A stretch of 64,000 nt of DNA from Kiritimatiellia bacterium (GCA_012103575.1 WLWN01000001.1:1926538-1990537); one strand, 5' to 3'; counted from the first letter of the stretch, positions 18,139 through 28,475 are shown. The notes: generated from the sequence alone by a model not told the origin. Made by a program: numbers and translations.

Positions 18139-18153
18139 GTGTTATAGCTCATT

Positions 18154-18969
18154 TCAAATCCCATCTTCGACTTTTGACCTTTGACGTTCAGACGTTAGAC
18201 GCTTCCTGTCAGCCAGCTCGCAACCTGTTAAATTAAAATATGCACTCGATAAGTCTGGACACTCCTTTTGATAGGGTGGGGATCCGTGTTTAGATACGAT
18301 GGCCCTTGGACTCATACACATTAACAATTTCCCTTTATGCAATAACGCTATACGCGTACTGTATCGTGCAGCATTGTCTAAATTATGTGTGACAAGTAAA
18401 ATGGCGTGTCCTTGTCCCGCATATGAATTCAGCAACCTCCATACAAAATCAGATCCCTGAGGATCAAGGCCTGTGGTGGGTTCGTCTAAGAATAAGGTTT
18501 TGGGCTTGTGGATGATTCCAAGAGCCAGGTGGATTCGTTGCCGTAGGCCTTCTGAATACGTTGATATGCGGCGGGATAAGCAATCGGTCAATCCGAACTG
18601 ATTCGCTAATTCTTTAATACGCGTTTTGGGTTGGTCGTAAAGGGTCGCAAACAAATGTAGCGTTTCTTCACCCGTCATTTCGGGATCTAAAGCCTTTTGT
18701 TGAGGTATATATCCTATTGAAGTCCGCAATGACTTTGTTTGATCCCATGGATTTTGAGCGAGGACCTCAATCGTACCTGCATCTTGTTTTAACACCCCGG
18801 CTAAAATGCGTAGTAATGTTGTTTTCCCGGATCCATTTGAACCGATGAGGGTTGTAATCTGTCCGAAGGGAATTTCGAGACTGATGTTTTGAAGAGCGTG
18901 TATATTTCCGGGATAGGTTTTATCAATGGCTTTGGCCCACCCGGCATTATCATGTGTCTGCATGAACAA
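18154..18969 (-). CDS. ABC transporter ATP-binding protein
   Basis: 271 residues. Walker A GSNGSGKTT (residues 43-51), Q-loop IGYIPQQKALDPEMTGEE, a degenerate signature YSEGLRQRIHLALGI in place of LSGGQ, Walker B LFLDEPTTGLDPQG, and the switch His in LLVTHNLDNAA. This pattern fits the subfamily that works with ABC-2 permeases. The start overlaps the end of the mosA-like gene by 20 bp, marking an operon. The last residues (RQRSKVEDGI) are low-confidence, since they fall in a short repeat-rich stretch (TTTTGACCTTTGACG). Confidence 0.85.
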   Translation of the reverse strand: MFMQTHDNAGWAKAIDKTYPGNIHALQNISLEIPFGQITTLIGSNGSGKTTLLRILAGVLKQDAGTIEVLAQNPWDQTKSLRTSIGYIPQQKALDPEMTGEETLHLFATLYDQPKTRIKELANQFGLTDCLSRRISTYSEGLRQRIHLALGIIHKPKTLFLDEPTTGLDPQGSDFVWRLLNSYAGQGHAILLVTHNLDNAARYSTRIALLHKGKLLMCMSPRAIVSKHGSPPYQKECPDLSSAYFNLTGCELADRKRLTSERQRSKVEDGI

Positions 18970-19780
18970 TCGTTCCTACATGTTCACCCTTAATGCTTGC
19001 CTCAAGGAGTTCGGGCTTTAATCCATTAATGACTTGGAATTGTTTAACAAGACGTGACGTATTTAACAAATCGAGTAAAACGCGATCGAAGGGTAAGGTA
19101 GACAGGTTCCGTTTTTTGAGTGCAGAGGCGCTGATTTCGTTAATAAAAGTCGCCGATGAGTTCTCTTTGGGGTCTGTATCATATAAACCATCTACATCTT
19201 TGACGAACGTCATGGTTTTGCACCCAAAACATTCGCTTAAAATAAAAGAGCCTGCATCTGTTCGATGGGGAGGGATCCGACCTATGGATAGGGGATGTTC
19301 CCATAACGAATAAGGAGGGGTGCCATTAAAGATAATACCTGGGGCAGATTGGATAAATAAGGGGAGAAGGTGTCCAAAGATTTCGGGAGGGATGGCCACC
19401 ACGCCATAAGGAGCGAGTAGTGTGCCGAGAATATGTGCGTTTCCTAATGCATCCGCCAGTGATATTTGTGCAAGGACACCTGTGGGTAATCCTAGGTCGA
19501 GTCCAATCGAAAAAACGTGTCGACTCCGTACACCGCCGCCCACGCTTAATATCAACCGTCCTTTTTTAAGTATTTTGCCTAATGCTTCAGTAACCGGGTA
19601 AAGGGTTTTACGACCGGGATCGATCATCGAACGTCCGCCCACTTTAATCACGTGCACATCGGGCAACATACGGACCACAGGCGTTTCTGTAGAGGCCATC
19701 ACCTCTTTGTCGAGCAGACTTTCGCGCATTAAAGTGGATTCGATATGGTGGCGTTTATCTATCTTTTTTTTCATAGCCAA
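18950..19780 (-). CDS. mosA: Molybdenum storage protein subunit (MosA-like amino-acid-kinase fold)
   Basis: 276 residues of the amino acid kinase fold. Features shared with MoSto alpha: VIKVGGRSMIDPG, ILSVGGGVRSRHVFSIGLD, LPTGVLAQISLADALGN, IPPHRTDAGSFILSECFG, FVKDVDGLYDTDP, and QVINGLKPELLEASIKGEHV plus GTIV at the end. MoSto from Azotobacter is an alpha3-beta3 cage that stores about a hundred Mo or W atoms as polyoxometalates, driven by ATP. The RHVFSIGLDLGLP and RIPPHRTDAG segments separate it from UMP kinases. A fragment of the beta-type partner lies immediately upstream. Downstream genes encode a ModA-like protein and an ABC system. Confidence 0.8.
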   Translation of the reverse strand: MAMKKKIDKRHHIESTLMRESLLDKEVMASTETPVVRMLPDVHVIKVGGRSMIDPGRKTLYPVTEALGKILKKGRLILSVGGGVRSRHVFSIGLDLGLPTGVLAQISLADALGNAHILGTLLAPYGVVAIPPEIFGHLLPLFIQSAPGIIFNGTPPYSLWEHPLSIGRIPPHRTDAGSFILSECFGCKTMTFVKDVDGLYDTDPKENSSATFINEISASALKKRNLSTLPFDRVLLDLLNTSRLVKQFQVINGLKPELLEASIKGEHVGTIVHADT

Positions 19781-19812
19781 AAAAATAAAATTTGTATTTC
19801 TAATTCCGAATT

Positions 19813-19971
19813 TTACGCCGTTATAATCGTTCCTACTTGTTCTCCATTTAGGGCTTTGGTTAGATTCCCTTTTACTAACCCATTGATAATTTGTATGGAA
19901 CGTCGATGTTCCGCATTCTCCATCAAGTCGAGTACAGCTTCTTCAACGACCAGATCGGGAAGATTCATTTT
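19813..19971 (-). pseudogene. mosB: C-terminal fragment of a second MoSto subunit (mosB-like)
   Basis: The frame ends at TAA 19815-19813 and reads LPDLVVEEAVLDLMENAEH, then RRSIQIINGLVKGNLTKALN and GEQVGTIITA. This matches the C-terminal part of the adjacent MosA-like protein (DLLNTSR... QVINGLKPELLEASIKGEHVGTIV), as expected for the paired subunit. Everything upstream is replaced by an IS30-family element at 19972. The storage cage needs both subunits in known cases, so loss of this gene probably disables or changes the system. Confidence 0.8.
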
Positions 19972-20860
19972 GCAGACTCAACTTACAAGTGCAAAACCGA
20001 AGCTGTCCATCATTTCTTTGGGCGTTCTATATTCTAAGCATTTTCTCGGTCTATTATTCAGTAACTCCACAGCCCATCTCAACTGAGCGGAGCTGTGGGC
20101 AGCAAAGTCGGTTTTCTTCGGGAAAAACTGGCGAAGCAAACCATTCGTATTTTCGTTGGTCCCTCTTTGCCAAGGGTTTCTCCCTTCAGCAAAGAAAATG
20201 GGGGTTGCTATTTTTTTCTGTAGTTTAGCATGGCTGGCAAACTCCATGCCATTATCTACAGTCACCGTTTTACAGGGGAGCCCTGAATCAGCGAACTGAG
20301 GTACGGAACGGTTGACCGATTCGGCATTGCATCGAGGTAAAAGATCGGCGATGAGATATCGAGTCGCTCGTTTTTTCTTTCCGGGGCCACGCAGGTATTT
20401 TCGGTAGCCAGCCCCTCTTGGACTGTACAAGTAGCGGTAGATCGTCATTCGGCTGATGGGAGGGTCACCTTCTAGCTTTCCTCGACCTTCAATCTGTTCT
20501 GGAGACCAATACTTCGCCAGGAGAGTCTCCACTTGTTCTTTGCTAGCTCCCATCACTTTTTGAGGCTTTCGAGCTAGCTGTAATCGGCTTTGAGCCAGGC
20601 CATTTGCGGGTCTTGGGTAATAGCGGCCACGGACTCGATTACGGCGAAATTCGCGCCAAATAGTCGAGGGGGATCGGCCCAGGTGACGGCCAATTTGAGA
20701 TAAGCTATATTTTTCTTTTAGCATCTGGGCTATCACTTCTCGTTCATAACGGTTTAAATGTTCGTAGGTTCGTGGCATTCTATGTTCTCCTTTGGGGGGG
20801 GTCAGATATCCAAAGAATGAACTATGCTGCGGACCTTTGCACTTGTATTGTTACTCTACC
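19972..20860 (-). mobile_element. IS30-family element, internally deleted
   Basis: Terminal inverted repeats read inward: GCAGACTCAACTTACAAGTG from 19972 and GGTAGAGTAACAATACAAGT from 20860, both continuing GCAAA. It carries a shortened transposase. It cuts the mosB-like gene on its left and an ATPase gene on its right, so insertion was linked to a deletion or joins two formerly distant regions. Confidence 0.75.
19978..20778 (-). pseudogene. IS30-type transposase lacking its first catalytic region
   Basis: 266 residues. The N-terminal HTH is complete (LSQIGRHLGRSPSTIWREFR). The frame then jumps from GPGKKKRATRY to LIADLLPRCNAESVNRS, losing about 70 residues that in the family hold the first catalytic Asp (the WEGD motif). 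The second Asp (TVTVDNGMEF) and the Glu region (GTNENTNGLLRQFFPK) remain. The deletion is in frame. Inactive as a transposase by itself. Confidence 0.75.
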
Positions 20861-21640
20861 CCTTTTACCATGGGCGAAATAGATGGGAGGAGAACAAGTT
20901 CCCCAGAACAATTGATGGATCAAATTTTTATGCGTTCATATAAGGGGGACCCTCGCCACGAACAAATCTTGAGCCAACTCATGTTGTACGGACTTTTCTC
21001 AGAACCGTTTCTCGGGAAAAATATACGTAAAACAAGAATGTGGAGAGAATCGCGTAGAGAAATTATTATTCGTGAAGATCTTCGCGATATCAGTCGGATT
21101 CCTGAATTAAGCCGCATTGAACTGATGGTTGCTCTGTTGCCCGAACGTGTGGGATCGTTATTTAGCATGAATGCATTACGAGAAGATATTGTATTACCTC
21201 TATGAAATCAAACCCTACCATGATCACTCTATATCACGCGCACTGAAAAAAGAGGGAAAAATCTATTTCTGGGACTTTGGTGAAGTCGACGCTGAATCTT
21301 CACGCTTCGAAAATCTTGTCGCTAATCATCTTCTTAAAGCATGTCATTTTTGGATCGATACAGGCTTCTGATCTTTTGAACTGTTTTATTTGCGGAATAA
21401 AGAGAAACAGGAAATTGTTTTTTGATCGCCAAAGATAAACAGCCTTAGTTGCCGGTTGAAGTCAAACTGAACGATACCAAGCCCTCTGCTCATTGGAAAA
21501 AGTTTTTATCGGTTTTGCCATGTAAACGTGGCATACAGTTGGTTTTTCCTAAAACCTGGAAGATCCATACAGACAACGAACTTCAGGTTCTTGTTGCAGG
21601 CGCTACTGAAGTGCTTTCTTATTTTCCGTTAAGGGGGGTG
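20861..21640 (+). pseudogene. P-loop ATPase with DUF4143 C-terminus, N-terminally deleted and frameshifted
   Basis: Fragments in successive frames: MDQIFMRSYKGDPRHEQILS through SRIPELSRIELMVALLPERV to about 21190; then LYYLYEIKPYHDHSISRALK, GKIYFWDFGEVDAESSRFEN to 21371; then FYLRNKEKQEI and LIAKDKQP with an in-frame TAG (probably Trp) before LPVEVKLNDTKPSAHWKKFL to about 21640. This is the C-terminal half of the AAA_14/DUF4143 ATPase family. The P-loop part is removed by the IS30 element. The N-terminal end of a relative occurs at 63764. These proteins are often mobile or selfish-looking in bacteria; their role is poorly known. Confidence 0.75.
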
Positions 21641-21777
21641 TCAGTCATAAAAGTGGAGGAATATAAAGGCGCCCCTACAGGCGGAATAAAGTCGTCATTC
21701 AAGAGGGCCACGTATCCCAAAAAGTGTGAGGAAATAGCTGTAAAAATGAGAGAAGTAATGTGTATAGTTCGAAGACA

Positions 21778-22599
21778 ATGAAAAAGGTAGGATTAGCTTT
21801 AGGAGGTGGAGGGGCTAAAGGATTAGCGCATATTCTTATGCTTGAAACTTTTGACGAAATGGGGATTAAACCTTCTTGTATTGCTGGCACAAGTATAGGT
21901 TCCATTATGGGAGCGCTGTATTCTTTTGGATTATCGGGATCTGAAATCCGAGGTATTTTTGATAAACTGATTGTTTCAAAACAAGATTCATTAAAAAGTA
22001 TTTTAACAAAAAAAGATGTCCTCAGATGGTTTGACTTCCTAGACGTAGAATTTCGGAGGGGTGGCTTATTGCGAGGGGATAAAATCATTGACTATTTAAA
22101 TAGATATTTAAAGACGTCTACTTTTGAGGGATTACAGATTCCCTTCAAAGCCGTGGCCACCGACTTTTGGACATGTGAAGAAGTGGTGTTAGATTCCGGA
22201 GAACTGCTTCCTGCGATTAAAGCAAGTATGGGATTACCCGGAATTTTTACACCGGTCTCTACGCATGATCGAATCTTAATTGACGGGGGAGGTGTCAACC
22301 CATTGCCGCATGACCTTATACATGAATGTGAAGTGACGGTTGCCATTGATATTATGGGGACACGAGAAGAAGGAAGGCATAAAGTGCCCGGCGTGGCAGA
22401 GGCTATTTTTGCGACATTTCAAATCATGCAGAATTCTATTATTGCCGAAAAGTTAAAACAACATCCTCCAGATATTTATATTAAACCAACGATCTCAAAT
22501 GTCGAAATGCTGGAATTTTATAAGGCTGACAAAATCTATGAACAAGCTAAACCTGCACAAGAGCAGTTGAAGAAGGAGTTGGAGAAATGTTTATCATAA
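21778..22599 (+). CDS. Patatin-like phospholipase (RssA-type)
   Basis: 273 residues. Oxyanion loop GGGGAKGLAH near residue 9, nucleophile elbow GTSIGSIMG (catalytic Ser) and catalytic Asp in ILIDGGGVNPLP. Patatins hydrolyse acyl esters of phospholipids; bacterial RssA-type members are cytoplasmic with unknown substrates. ATG 21778 is chosen because it directly precedes the conserved KKVGLALGGGG; a longer frame begins at 21760. No signal peptide. The gene is intact among decaying neighbours. Confidence 0.85.
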   Translation: MKKVGLALGGGGAKGLAHILMLETFDEMGIKPSCIAGTSIGSIMGALYSFGLSGSEIRGIFDKLIVSKQDSLKSILTKKDVLRWFDFLDVEFRRGGLLRGDKIIDYLNRYLKTSTFEGLQIPFKAVATDFWTCEEVVLDSGELLPAIKASMGLPGIFTPVSTHDRILIDGGGVNPLPHDLIHECEVTVAIDIMGTREEGRHKVPGVAEAIFATFQIMQNSIIAEKLKQHPPDIYIKPTISNVEMLEFYKADKIYEQAKPAQEQLKKELEKCLS

Positions 22600-22625
22600 A
22601 AAAAGAAAATTTTTGAATCAAACGG

Positions 22626-23085
22626 TTGAAGAATTATGTGGAAAATTCCGCTCTGTTATGGTCGTTTATGTTCTTCTTTGCGATGGCTATCCCGATCACA
22701 GAAACGTTAGCGGGTCAGATCATTGTAGATGCTGACTTAACGGTCAACAGTAATGCCCTTATGAAGCAAACCTTGACTATAGAAGGAGCCATTGTGAGCA
22801 ATACACTGACTATGGGGGCAGGCGCAACCATTGATATGAGCAGTAACCGTATTGTAAATGTAGCTCCTCCTACGGATCCGGAAGATGCCGCCAACAAGGA
22901 ATACGTTGATGAGTACTGGGGCCCCGGACGTGATCGTGGCCAAACGACATGGTCCACGAACAACAGCGACCCTTCAGAGCATCATGAGCCAGGTCGGTTC
23001 TAGTAACGCTACGATCATTATTAGTGGGGGAGATTGGGATATCTCAAGTTCGATCATTTTACCTACAAATATTTTTTTACACGTT
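22626..23085 (+). pseudogene. Secreted protein with tail-fibre-like motif, cut by an IS1380-like element
   Basis: From TTG 22626 the frame gives a signal peptide (LLWSFMFFFAMAIPITETLA) then IIVDADLTVNSNALMKQTLT, TMGAGATIDMSSNRIVNVAP and PTDPEDAANKEYVD. The last motif is common just before the collar or coiled-coil parts of tail-fibre-like and surface proteins. A frameshift near 22915 moves the reading to TGAPDVIVAKRHGPRTT and SSNATIIISGGDWDISSSII, open to the element border at 23085. The continuation after the element is not recognisable. Confidence 0.6.
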
Positions 23086-24727
23086 CCTGAATCCGTCAGA
23101 CAAAATCTGATAATTTTTCATTACCTGTTGGGCTAAAGCGGGGAGGATACCCGTATTCAAACAAACAACCCCACCCCAACAGGTGTGTATATGAAACAAT
23201 ATAAAATAAAGACTGGCAAGGGCGAACTCAACAGCACAAGCGGAAATCATCTTTGCGGCCTGCTGCTTGAGGATCATGCTCAACGGATTCTTCCCTCCAA
23301 TTTTTAACCACGCCGCTCCGATGCGATCTCTGATCGGGAGATCCTCCTTACCCAGATCGGCTTACTTTGCAACGGTCGAACCGATTTCAATGATATCGAC
23401 CTGTACCGGGGTGATGAGATTTTTATGAATGCCTTTGGACTTAAAAAGGTAGCCTCTGAGCCGGTGTTCCGACGTCGTTTCGACGACCTGCCCCCACCCA
23501 GAACCCATGTGGGGCTACGCAAACTCAACACCGAACTTCTTTCCTCGGGCCCCTTTGGCTAGGTAGATGTCGAAGGGCTTGATCTTGTTCCCGTCGATAT
23601 CGATGTGAGCCCTTTGGATCACTCAGGCTCTTCGAAAGAAGGCGTTTCCTACACCTAGAAGGGCCATGATGTTACGCCCCGATATTTGCCTATGTGGGCA
23701 CTCAAGGCCACATGCTTGAGTGCGAACTTCGACCCGGTAAACAACATTGTCAGTCGGGAACGACCGCCTTTGTTGCCCGCAGCGTTGAAACGCTCCAAAC
23801 CCTGGGCCTGGGTGGAAAATGTTTGCTTCGGCTTGATAGTGGCAACGCTGCGGCCGATAACTTCGACGCTTTTGGAGATCATTATTTTATCGTAAAGCGA
23901 AATCCTCGCCGCGAATGTCCTGAACAAATGCTGGCCCTTGCACGCCGAGTTGGAGACAAACAAGACAGTCGTGAAGGCAAGAACGTTTACACAGGCTTTT
24001 TCGATCATTTCCATCCCGGTGATGACCAAAACCGCCCTTGTGTCCCGGTGGCCTTTGAAGTGATTGAACGCACCATCGATATCGATGGTCAGAAACTTCT
24101 GGTTCCTAAACTTGAGGTAAACACCTGGTGGACGAACCTCTCTTGTCGTGCCAAGACGGTGCTAGATCTCTATCATGGACATGGCCCCAGCGAGCAGTAC
24201 CACAGTGAACTCAAAAGCGATCTTGATGTTGAGCGATTGCCTTCGGGGAGACTCTGTGCCAATAAGATTATTCTGTTATGCGCCATGGTGGCCTTCAACC
24301 TATTGCGCGGTCTTGGCCAAGAGGTCATCAAACGGTGGGCTTGCCCCGCAGAAAATCAACATCCCGCGCTGGCGAATCAAAACGGTTCTCAAAAATATCG
24401 TTTATTGCGCGGTTCGATTGGTCCGCCACGCCGGACGAATTGAACTTCACTTTGGCAAGCGTTGTCGCTGGTTTGAAGTGATACAAGATATTGCCCATTC
24501 CTTCGCATAGCCCTCCGTGCACCTTTAACAATACTCTAAGGCGACTGCCCAAGGAGGCCTACGCCCCAAAATGGCCAAATCAGAGTGAATCTGACCTGTA
24601 CGCTCAAAAAATTCATCAGGGTGATACTTGCCGGTCCCAATCCGCCCAAAAGCGAGCATCTCAAGGAAAAAAGTTTCAACTTTTGAGCCCCAAAACGCCT
24701 TCCGAAGCTATAGCTGACGGATTCAGG
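23086..24727 (+). mobile_element. IS1380-like element, copy 2 (most complete)
   Basis: 1642 bp with inverted ends CCTGAATCCGTCAG. It contains the 88 bp missing from copy 1. No matching 5-bp duplication at its borders (ACGTT and TCTTT), which suggests exchange between copies after insertion. Confidence 0.87.
23202..24443 (+). pseudogene. IS1380-type transposase, broken (copy 2)
   Basis: N-terminal MKQYKIKTGKGELNSTSGNH is followed by a stop near 23308 (TTTTTAACCACG, Gln codon to stop), a TAG near 23563 (GGCTAGGTAG) and a TAG near 23657. The catalytic part (23694-24443, 249 residues) is open, with LRLDSGNAAADN, FIVKRNPRRECPEQM and SEQYHSELKSDLDVERLPSG. It runs past the copy-1 deletion point (LGQEVIKRWACPAENQH). 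Confidence 0.8.
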
Positions 24728-25081
24728 TCTTTAGTATTATCCTATACAGAATATAGAAATTAGTTGAATAAGAGGTAATCACTTCGAAAGTAGAAGTGAC
24801 TTCGAAATGTTTGTTTAAACTCGGAGGAATTCTGAAATGATAAAGAAGCTAACTAAATTTTTTTTTATGGCCTTGTTGTTCTGTTCATTTTTTACTTTTA
24901 GTTCTATTTCTAGTGTCTATGCTTTGGATCTAGGAGTAGGCCAAAGCGTAAATAACCCTACGCCTAATCAGGGCGAGATAATCGTCTATACTCTATTCAG
25001 TGACTAATTATGGTCCAGAGTCTGCGGACTCCGTCATTCTCTATGACCTTTTAAACTCACAGATAACCTTTATTGGAGCTA

Positions 25082-26075
25082 GAGCGCTTCACGATTGAGG
25101 TGTCGCGATGTAGCACGAAGAAAACCAGCCGATTATGCCGTCGGGAGAAACCTCTTCGAACGCTTGTGTGATCGCTTCAGATAGTTCCTGCTGACTGCGG
25201 GCTGCAAGGCTGCCCAACCGATTCTTTATCTTGCCCCATATTTTTTCAATGGGGTTGGAATCGGGGCTGTAGGGTGGAAGGAATCTTACATGGGCCCCAC
25301 ATGACTCAATGAATTCAATGACCTTGGGATTGTGATGGACGCGAAGATTGTCCATGATGACGATGTCTTCAGGTGAAAGGGTCGGGAGAAAAACCCGGCG
25401 AATATATTCTCCCAAAACAGCCGTGTCTGTCGCCCCCTCCCCCTCCATGGCCGCTGTTGTTCCGTCCAGGCGGACCGAAGAAATCAAGGTGGTGGTACAC
25501 CAATGTCCATGAGGCGTTTTGGCAAAAAGCCTGTTCCCGCCCAACGCCCGGCCCCGCAGACGAGTCATATTCGTTTTCGCCCCGGATTCATCAATAAAGA
25601 CAAGGCGACTTGGATCAAGTTTGGCCACCTCTTGGATCCACTGCTTTCTCAAGAGATTTACATCCGCCCGGTCCTGCTCGCTGGCATGAAGCGTTTCTTT
25701 TATACCGGGCGCCCAACCGATTCAACGCCCGCTGTACGGCCATGATCGACCCCTTCACGCCGCTCATGTTCTTGAGTTCTTCAAGCGTTGCCGGGATGTT
25801 TGCCCACCAGTTGAGCCAACGCCTTGAGCTGCTTTCCGCTGTAGAGGGCCTGACGATGCCCACGCGGTCGGGAAGCGGTCTGTCCGGTTTCGTTGAAACG
25901 AGAGAGCCCACGCTGAAACGTTCTAAGATCTACACGATAAGAAGATGCGATATCGGCCTGGGAACCTTTGCCCATTTTGTAGGCATCTATCGCACGCCGC
26001 CGGATTTCTGCTGTTGCTATACTCATGTCATGGAGTATAGATCTTCTAAAGAGGCATTTCAATCGTTAAATGCTC
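25082..26075 (-). mobile_element. IS630-family element, copy D
   Basis: 994 bp with TA duplications (25080-25081 and 26076-26077). It shares with copy E a 2-bp deletion in orfA (GTTGCCGGGATG where others have GTTGCATCGGGATG), which shifts the orfA frame. Inserted between DUF11 repeats of the large secreted protein. Confidence 0.9.
25089..25652 (-). CDS. IS630 orfB, DDE catalytic half of transposase (copy D)
   Basis: 187 residues with the full DDE set (FIDESGAKTNM, IMDNLRVHH, SNPIEKIWGK). Because orfA in this copy is frameshifted (fragments 25781-26062 and 25615-25911), no complete transposase can be made even with a shift at the usual place. Confidence 0.85.
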   Translation of the reverse strand: MRKQWIQEVAKLDPSRLVFIDESGAKTNMTRLRGRALGGNRLFAKTPHGHWCTTTLISSVRLDGTTAAMEGEGATDTAVLGEYIRRVFLPTLSPEDIVIMDNLRVHHNPKVIEFIESCGAHVRFLPPYSPDSNPIEKIWGKIKNRLGSLAARSQQELSEAITQAFEEVSPDGIIGWFSSCYIATPQS

Positions 26076-26118
26076 TAACAAAACTGTGAATAATACGACG
26101 CCGGGAGAAGGTGATTAG

Positions 26119-27333
26119 ATTACCTATACGATTGAAGTTACAAATGCGGGGCCTGCTACCATATCAGACTTGTTTGTTTTGGATGCATTACCGTCGGGGG
26201 TTACCTTTGTTAGTACAAATGACCCTAGCTATAATGAAGGTTTGGGGTCTTGGTATATTGGTGGGGTTCTTCTCCCTTCGGGTTCTTCAACCAGTTTGAC
26301 AATTACAGTGACTGTAGATGATGGGGCAGGGTTAACAAGTATTACAAACACAGCGACTATCAGTGAGTTTATAGGCGGACAGGATACGAATCTTCTAAAT
26401 AATAGCGACTTTGTTATTATTACTCCTGTAATAGACTTTGATAATGATAGAATTTTTGATAGCTCAGATGTAGATGATGATAATGATGGTATACCTGATG
26501 TCATTGAAGGGAGTTCGACAACAGATACCGATGGTGATGGAAACACTGATTCACAAGACTTAGATAGTGATGGTGACGGTATCCCTGACTCTATAGAGGC
26601 AGGGCATGGGGCTGATACCAATCAGGATGGAGTCGTTGAAGGTAATGTAGGACCCAATGGTCTGCTCGATACGTTAGAAACTTTTCCGGATTCAGGGGTG
26701 CTTGCTTCTCCGCCAACGGATACAGATGGAGACGGGATTCCAGATGCTCAGGAATCGAATAATCTCGATACGGATGGGGATGGGTTTCCTAACCGTTTCG
26801 ATCCTGATGGGATTCCAAACTATAACGATCCAGATGATGACAATGACCTGATTTTAACATCCAATGAGTGTGCAAACATAACTGCTTGTCCAGATGCAGA
26901 TAGTGATGGAATTCCAGACTATCTGGATTCTATGACGCTTGATACCGATGGAGATGGCATTAACAATGAATTGGACCCAGATGACGACGGAGACGGTATA
27001 AGTACCAGCACCGAATGTCCCGGAGGCTTGCCGAGTCCACCCTTTTGTACGGATACCGATTCCGATGGGGATGGGATTCCCGATATCGTAGAAGGGAACG
27101 TCGATACTGATACTGACGGCATGCCTGACTATCTGGATTTAGATAGTGATGGCGATGGCGAATTTGATGTGGTTGAAACCGGAGGTACCGATGCGAATGC
27201 CAATGGCCAGGCAGATACTGAAGGGGTTGATACGGACGGAGATGGGTTAGTAAATAGTGTAGATCTTGATATCGGGACTCCTTTGCCGTTAACCGATACC
27301 GATGGACAGAATTCCCGATTATCTCGAACCTGA
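26119..27333 (+). pseudogene. DUF11 end and first TSP3 block of the large secreted protein
   Basis: Open frame after the TAG at 26116. It holds the end of a DUF11 domain ([27 protein letters not shown]) and about ten TSP3-like repeats. Two repeats carry a Cys pair ([13 protein letters not shown] and TSTECPGGL...FCTD). It leaves the ancestral frame near 27300. Confidence 0.75.
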
Positions 27334-27880
27334 TAATGTAGATACCGATCAAGATGGATTGACTAACGACAATGATCCCAACGATGACGGAGATAGTTTA
27401 AGTACCAGCAATGAATGTCCTTTGGGCTTACCCGGCATATCCTGTCCAGATGCGGATAGCGATGGCATTCCCGATTATCTTGAAAGTAATACAAATGATA
27501 TGGATGGGGATATGATCCCCGATCAACTGGACAGTGATTCCGATGGGGATGGCATCCCCGATGGTGTTGAAGGGACTGTAGACAGTGACAATGATGGAAC
27601 GCCTGATTATCTAGATCTGGATAGCGATAATGATGGCGAGTCTGATGTCGCTGAAGCGGGAGGTACCGATGCGAATAACGATGGGAAACAAGATGGAGGG
27701 ACAGACGCCGATGGAGACGGCCTTGATGACAGCATAGATTCGGATCAAGGGGGAACGGCTTTACCTTTGACGGATACGGATAATGATAAGATTCCTGATT
27801 ACCTTGAATCCGATGATGTAGATACCGATCAAAATAGTATCGCGAACGAATTCGATGCCAATGATGATGAGATAGTTTAA
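27302..27880 (+). pseudogene. Second TSP3 block of the large secreted protein
   Basis: 192 codons of Asp-rich repeats ([20 protein letters not shown] and similar), with the Cys motif [16 protein letters not shown]. It ends at a frameshift in NDDEIV near 27870. Confidence 0.7.
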
Positions 27881-28464
27881 GCACCAGCAATGAGTGCCCT
27901 TTCGGTTTACCTGGTCCAGCCTGTCCAGATGAGAATGGCGATGGAATTGCTGACAGCGCCGATTTGGATTCCGATGGTGATGATATTTCAGATGCTGTAG
28001 AAGGAGACACAGACACCGATGGCGACGGTACCCCTGATTATCTGGATTTGGATAGTGATGGCGATGGAGTTCCTGACTTTCAAGAAGGAAGCCATGTAGA
28101 TACCGATGGGGATGGTATAGCGAATCAGTATGATCCAGATGATGACAACGATGGTATTCCAACGATTCTAGAGTCTAAAAAAGATACCGATGGGAATGGA
28201 GTGCCTCAGTACTTAGAAAATCTACAGCCCATTATAACATTGACTGCAGATTTAGGTAGTGATGTTCGTGTAGACTTTACGACAACGAATTTTAACACCT
28301 ACAGTGTGCAGTGGACTACCAATGATTTACGTGTAGCAGAGTGGAATACGTTGCCCGGCGGTGGGAATCTATTAAATATACAAGGAAACTTTTCATTAAC
28401 GGTTATGGACCAAGAGGCAACAAACGCACCTATCAAATTTTATAGGGCATTTTTGCACCCGTAG
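27881..28464 (+). pseudogene. Last TSP3 block and C-terminal domain of the large secreted protein
   Basis: It resumes at [20 protein letters not shown], continues with TSP3 repeats ([19 protein letters not shown]) and ends in a non-repetitive domain of about 90 residues ([18 protein letters not shown] ... [12 protein letters not shown]). The same end domain is on the paralogue (TTNFNYYGWQYTTNLVE ... APIKFYRVILE), so it is probably a shared surface-sorting or capping domain. Confidence 0.75.
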
Positions 28465-28475
28465 AGACTTGATGT

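Larger units (their letters stand above)
24837..28464 (+). pseudogene. Large secreted DUF11/TSP3-repeat protein, cut by IS630 copy D and frameshifts
   Basis: A strong GGAGGA site precedes ATG 24837 and a signal peptide (FFFMALLFCSFFTFSSISSV). Domains in order: DUF11 repeats (VNNPTPNQGEIIVYTL; SVTNYGPESADSV; after the [20 protein letters not shown]), then about 20 calcium-binding TSP3-type repeats (DTDGDGIPD pattern), then a C-terminal domain ending [13 protein letters not shown]. Lesions: frameshift near 25000; IS630 copy at 25082; in-frame TAG at 26116; frameshifts near 27300 and 27870. It is a shorter paralogue of the gene at 37732-46832 on the other strand. Such proteins are usually cell-surface adhesins or matrix proteins. 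Confidence 0.85.

Noticed and set aside
18950..19780. UMP kinase or aspartokinase as identity of the amino-acid-kinase-fold gene
   Set aside because: The RHVFSIGLDLGLP, IPPHRTDAG and QVINGL...GEHVGT stretches follow the molybdenum storage protein pattern, and a paired subunit fragment lies upstream.
26960..28162. Long minus-strand frames of 130-217 codons rich in His, Arg and Tyr
   Set aside because: They are antisense shadows of the TSP3 repeats; composition follows directly from the repeated GAT/GGA codons on the other strand.
26400..28250. Possible CRISPR-like or tandem DNA repeat array
   Set aside because: The DNA repetition comes from Asp/Gly-rich TSP3 protein repeats in frame; unit length and sequence vary and there are no constant repeats with unique spacers.
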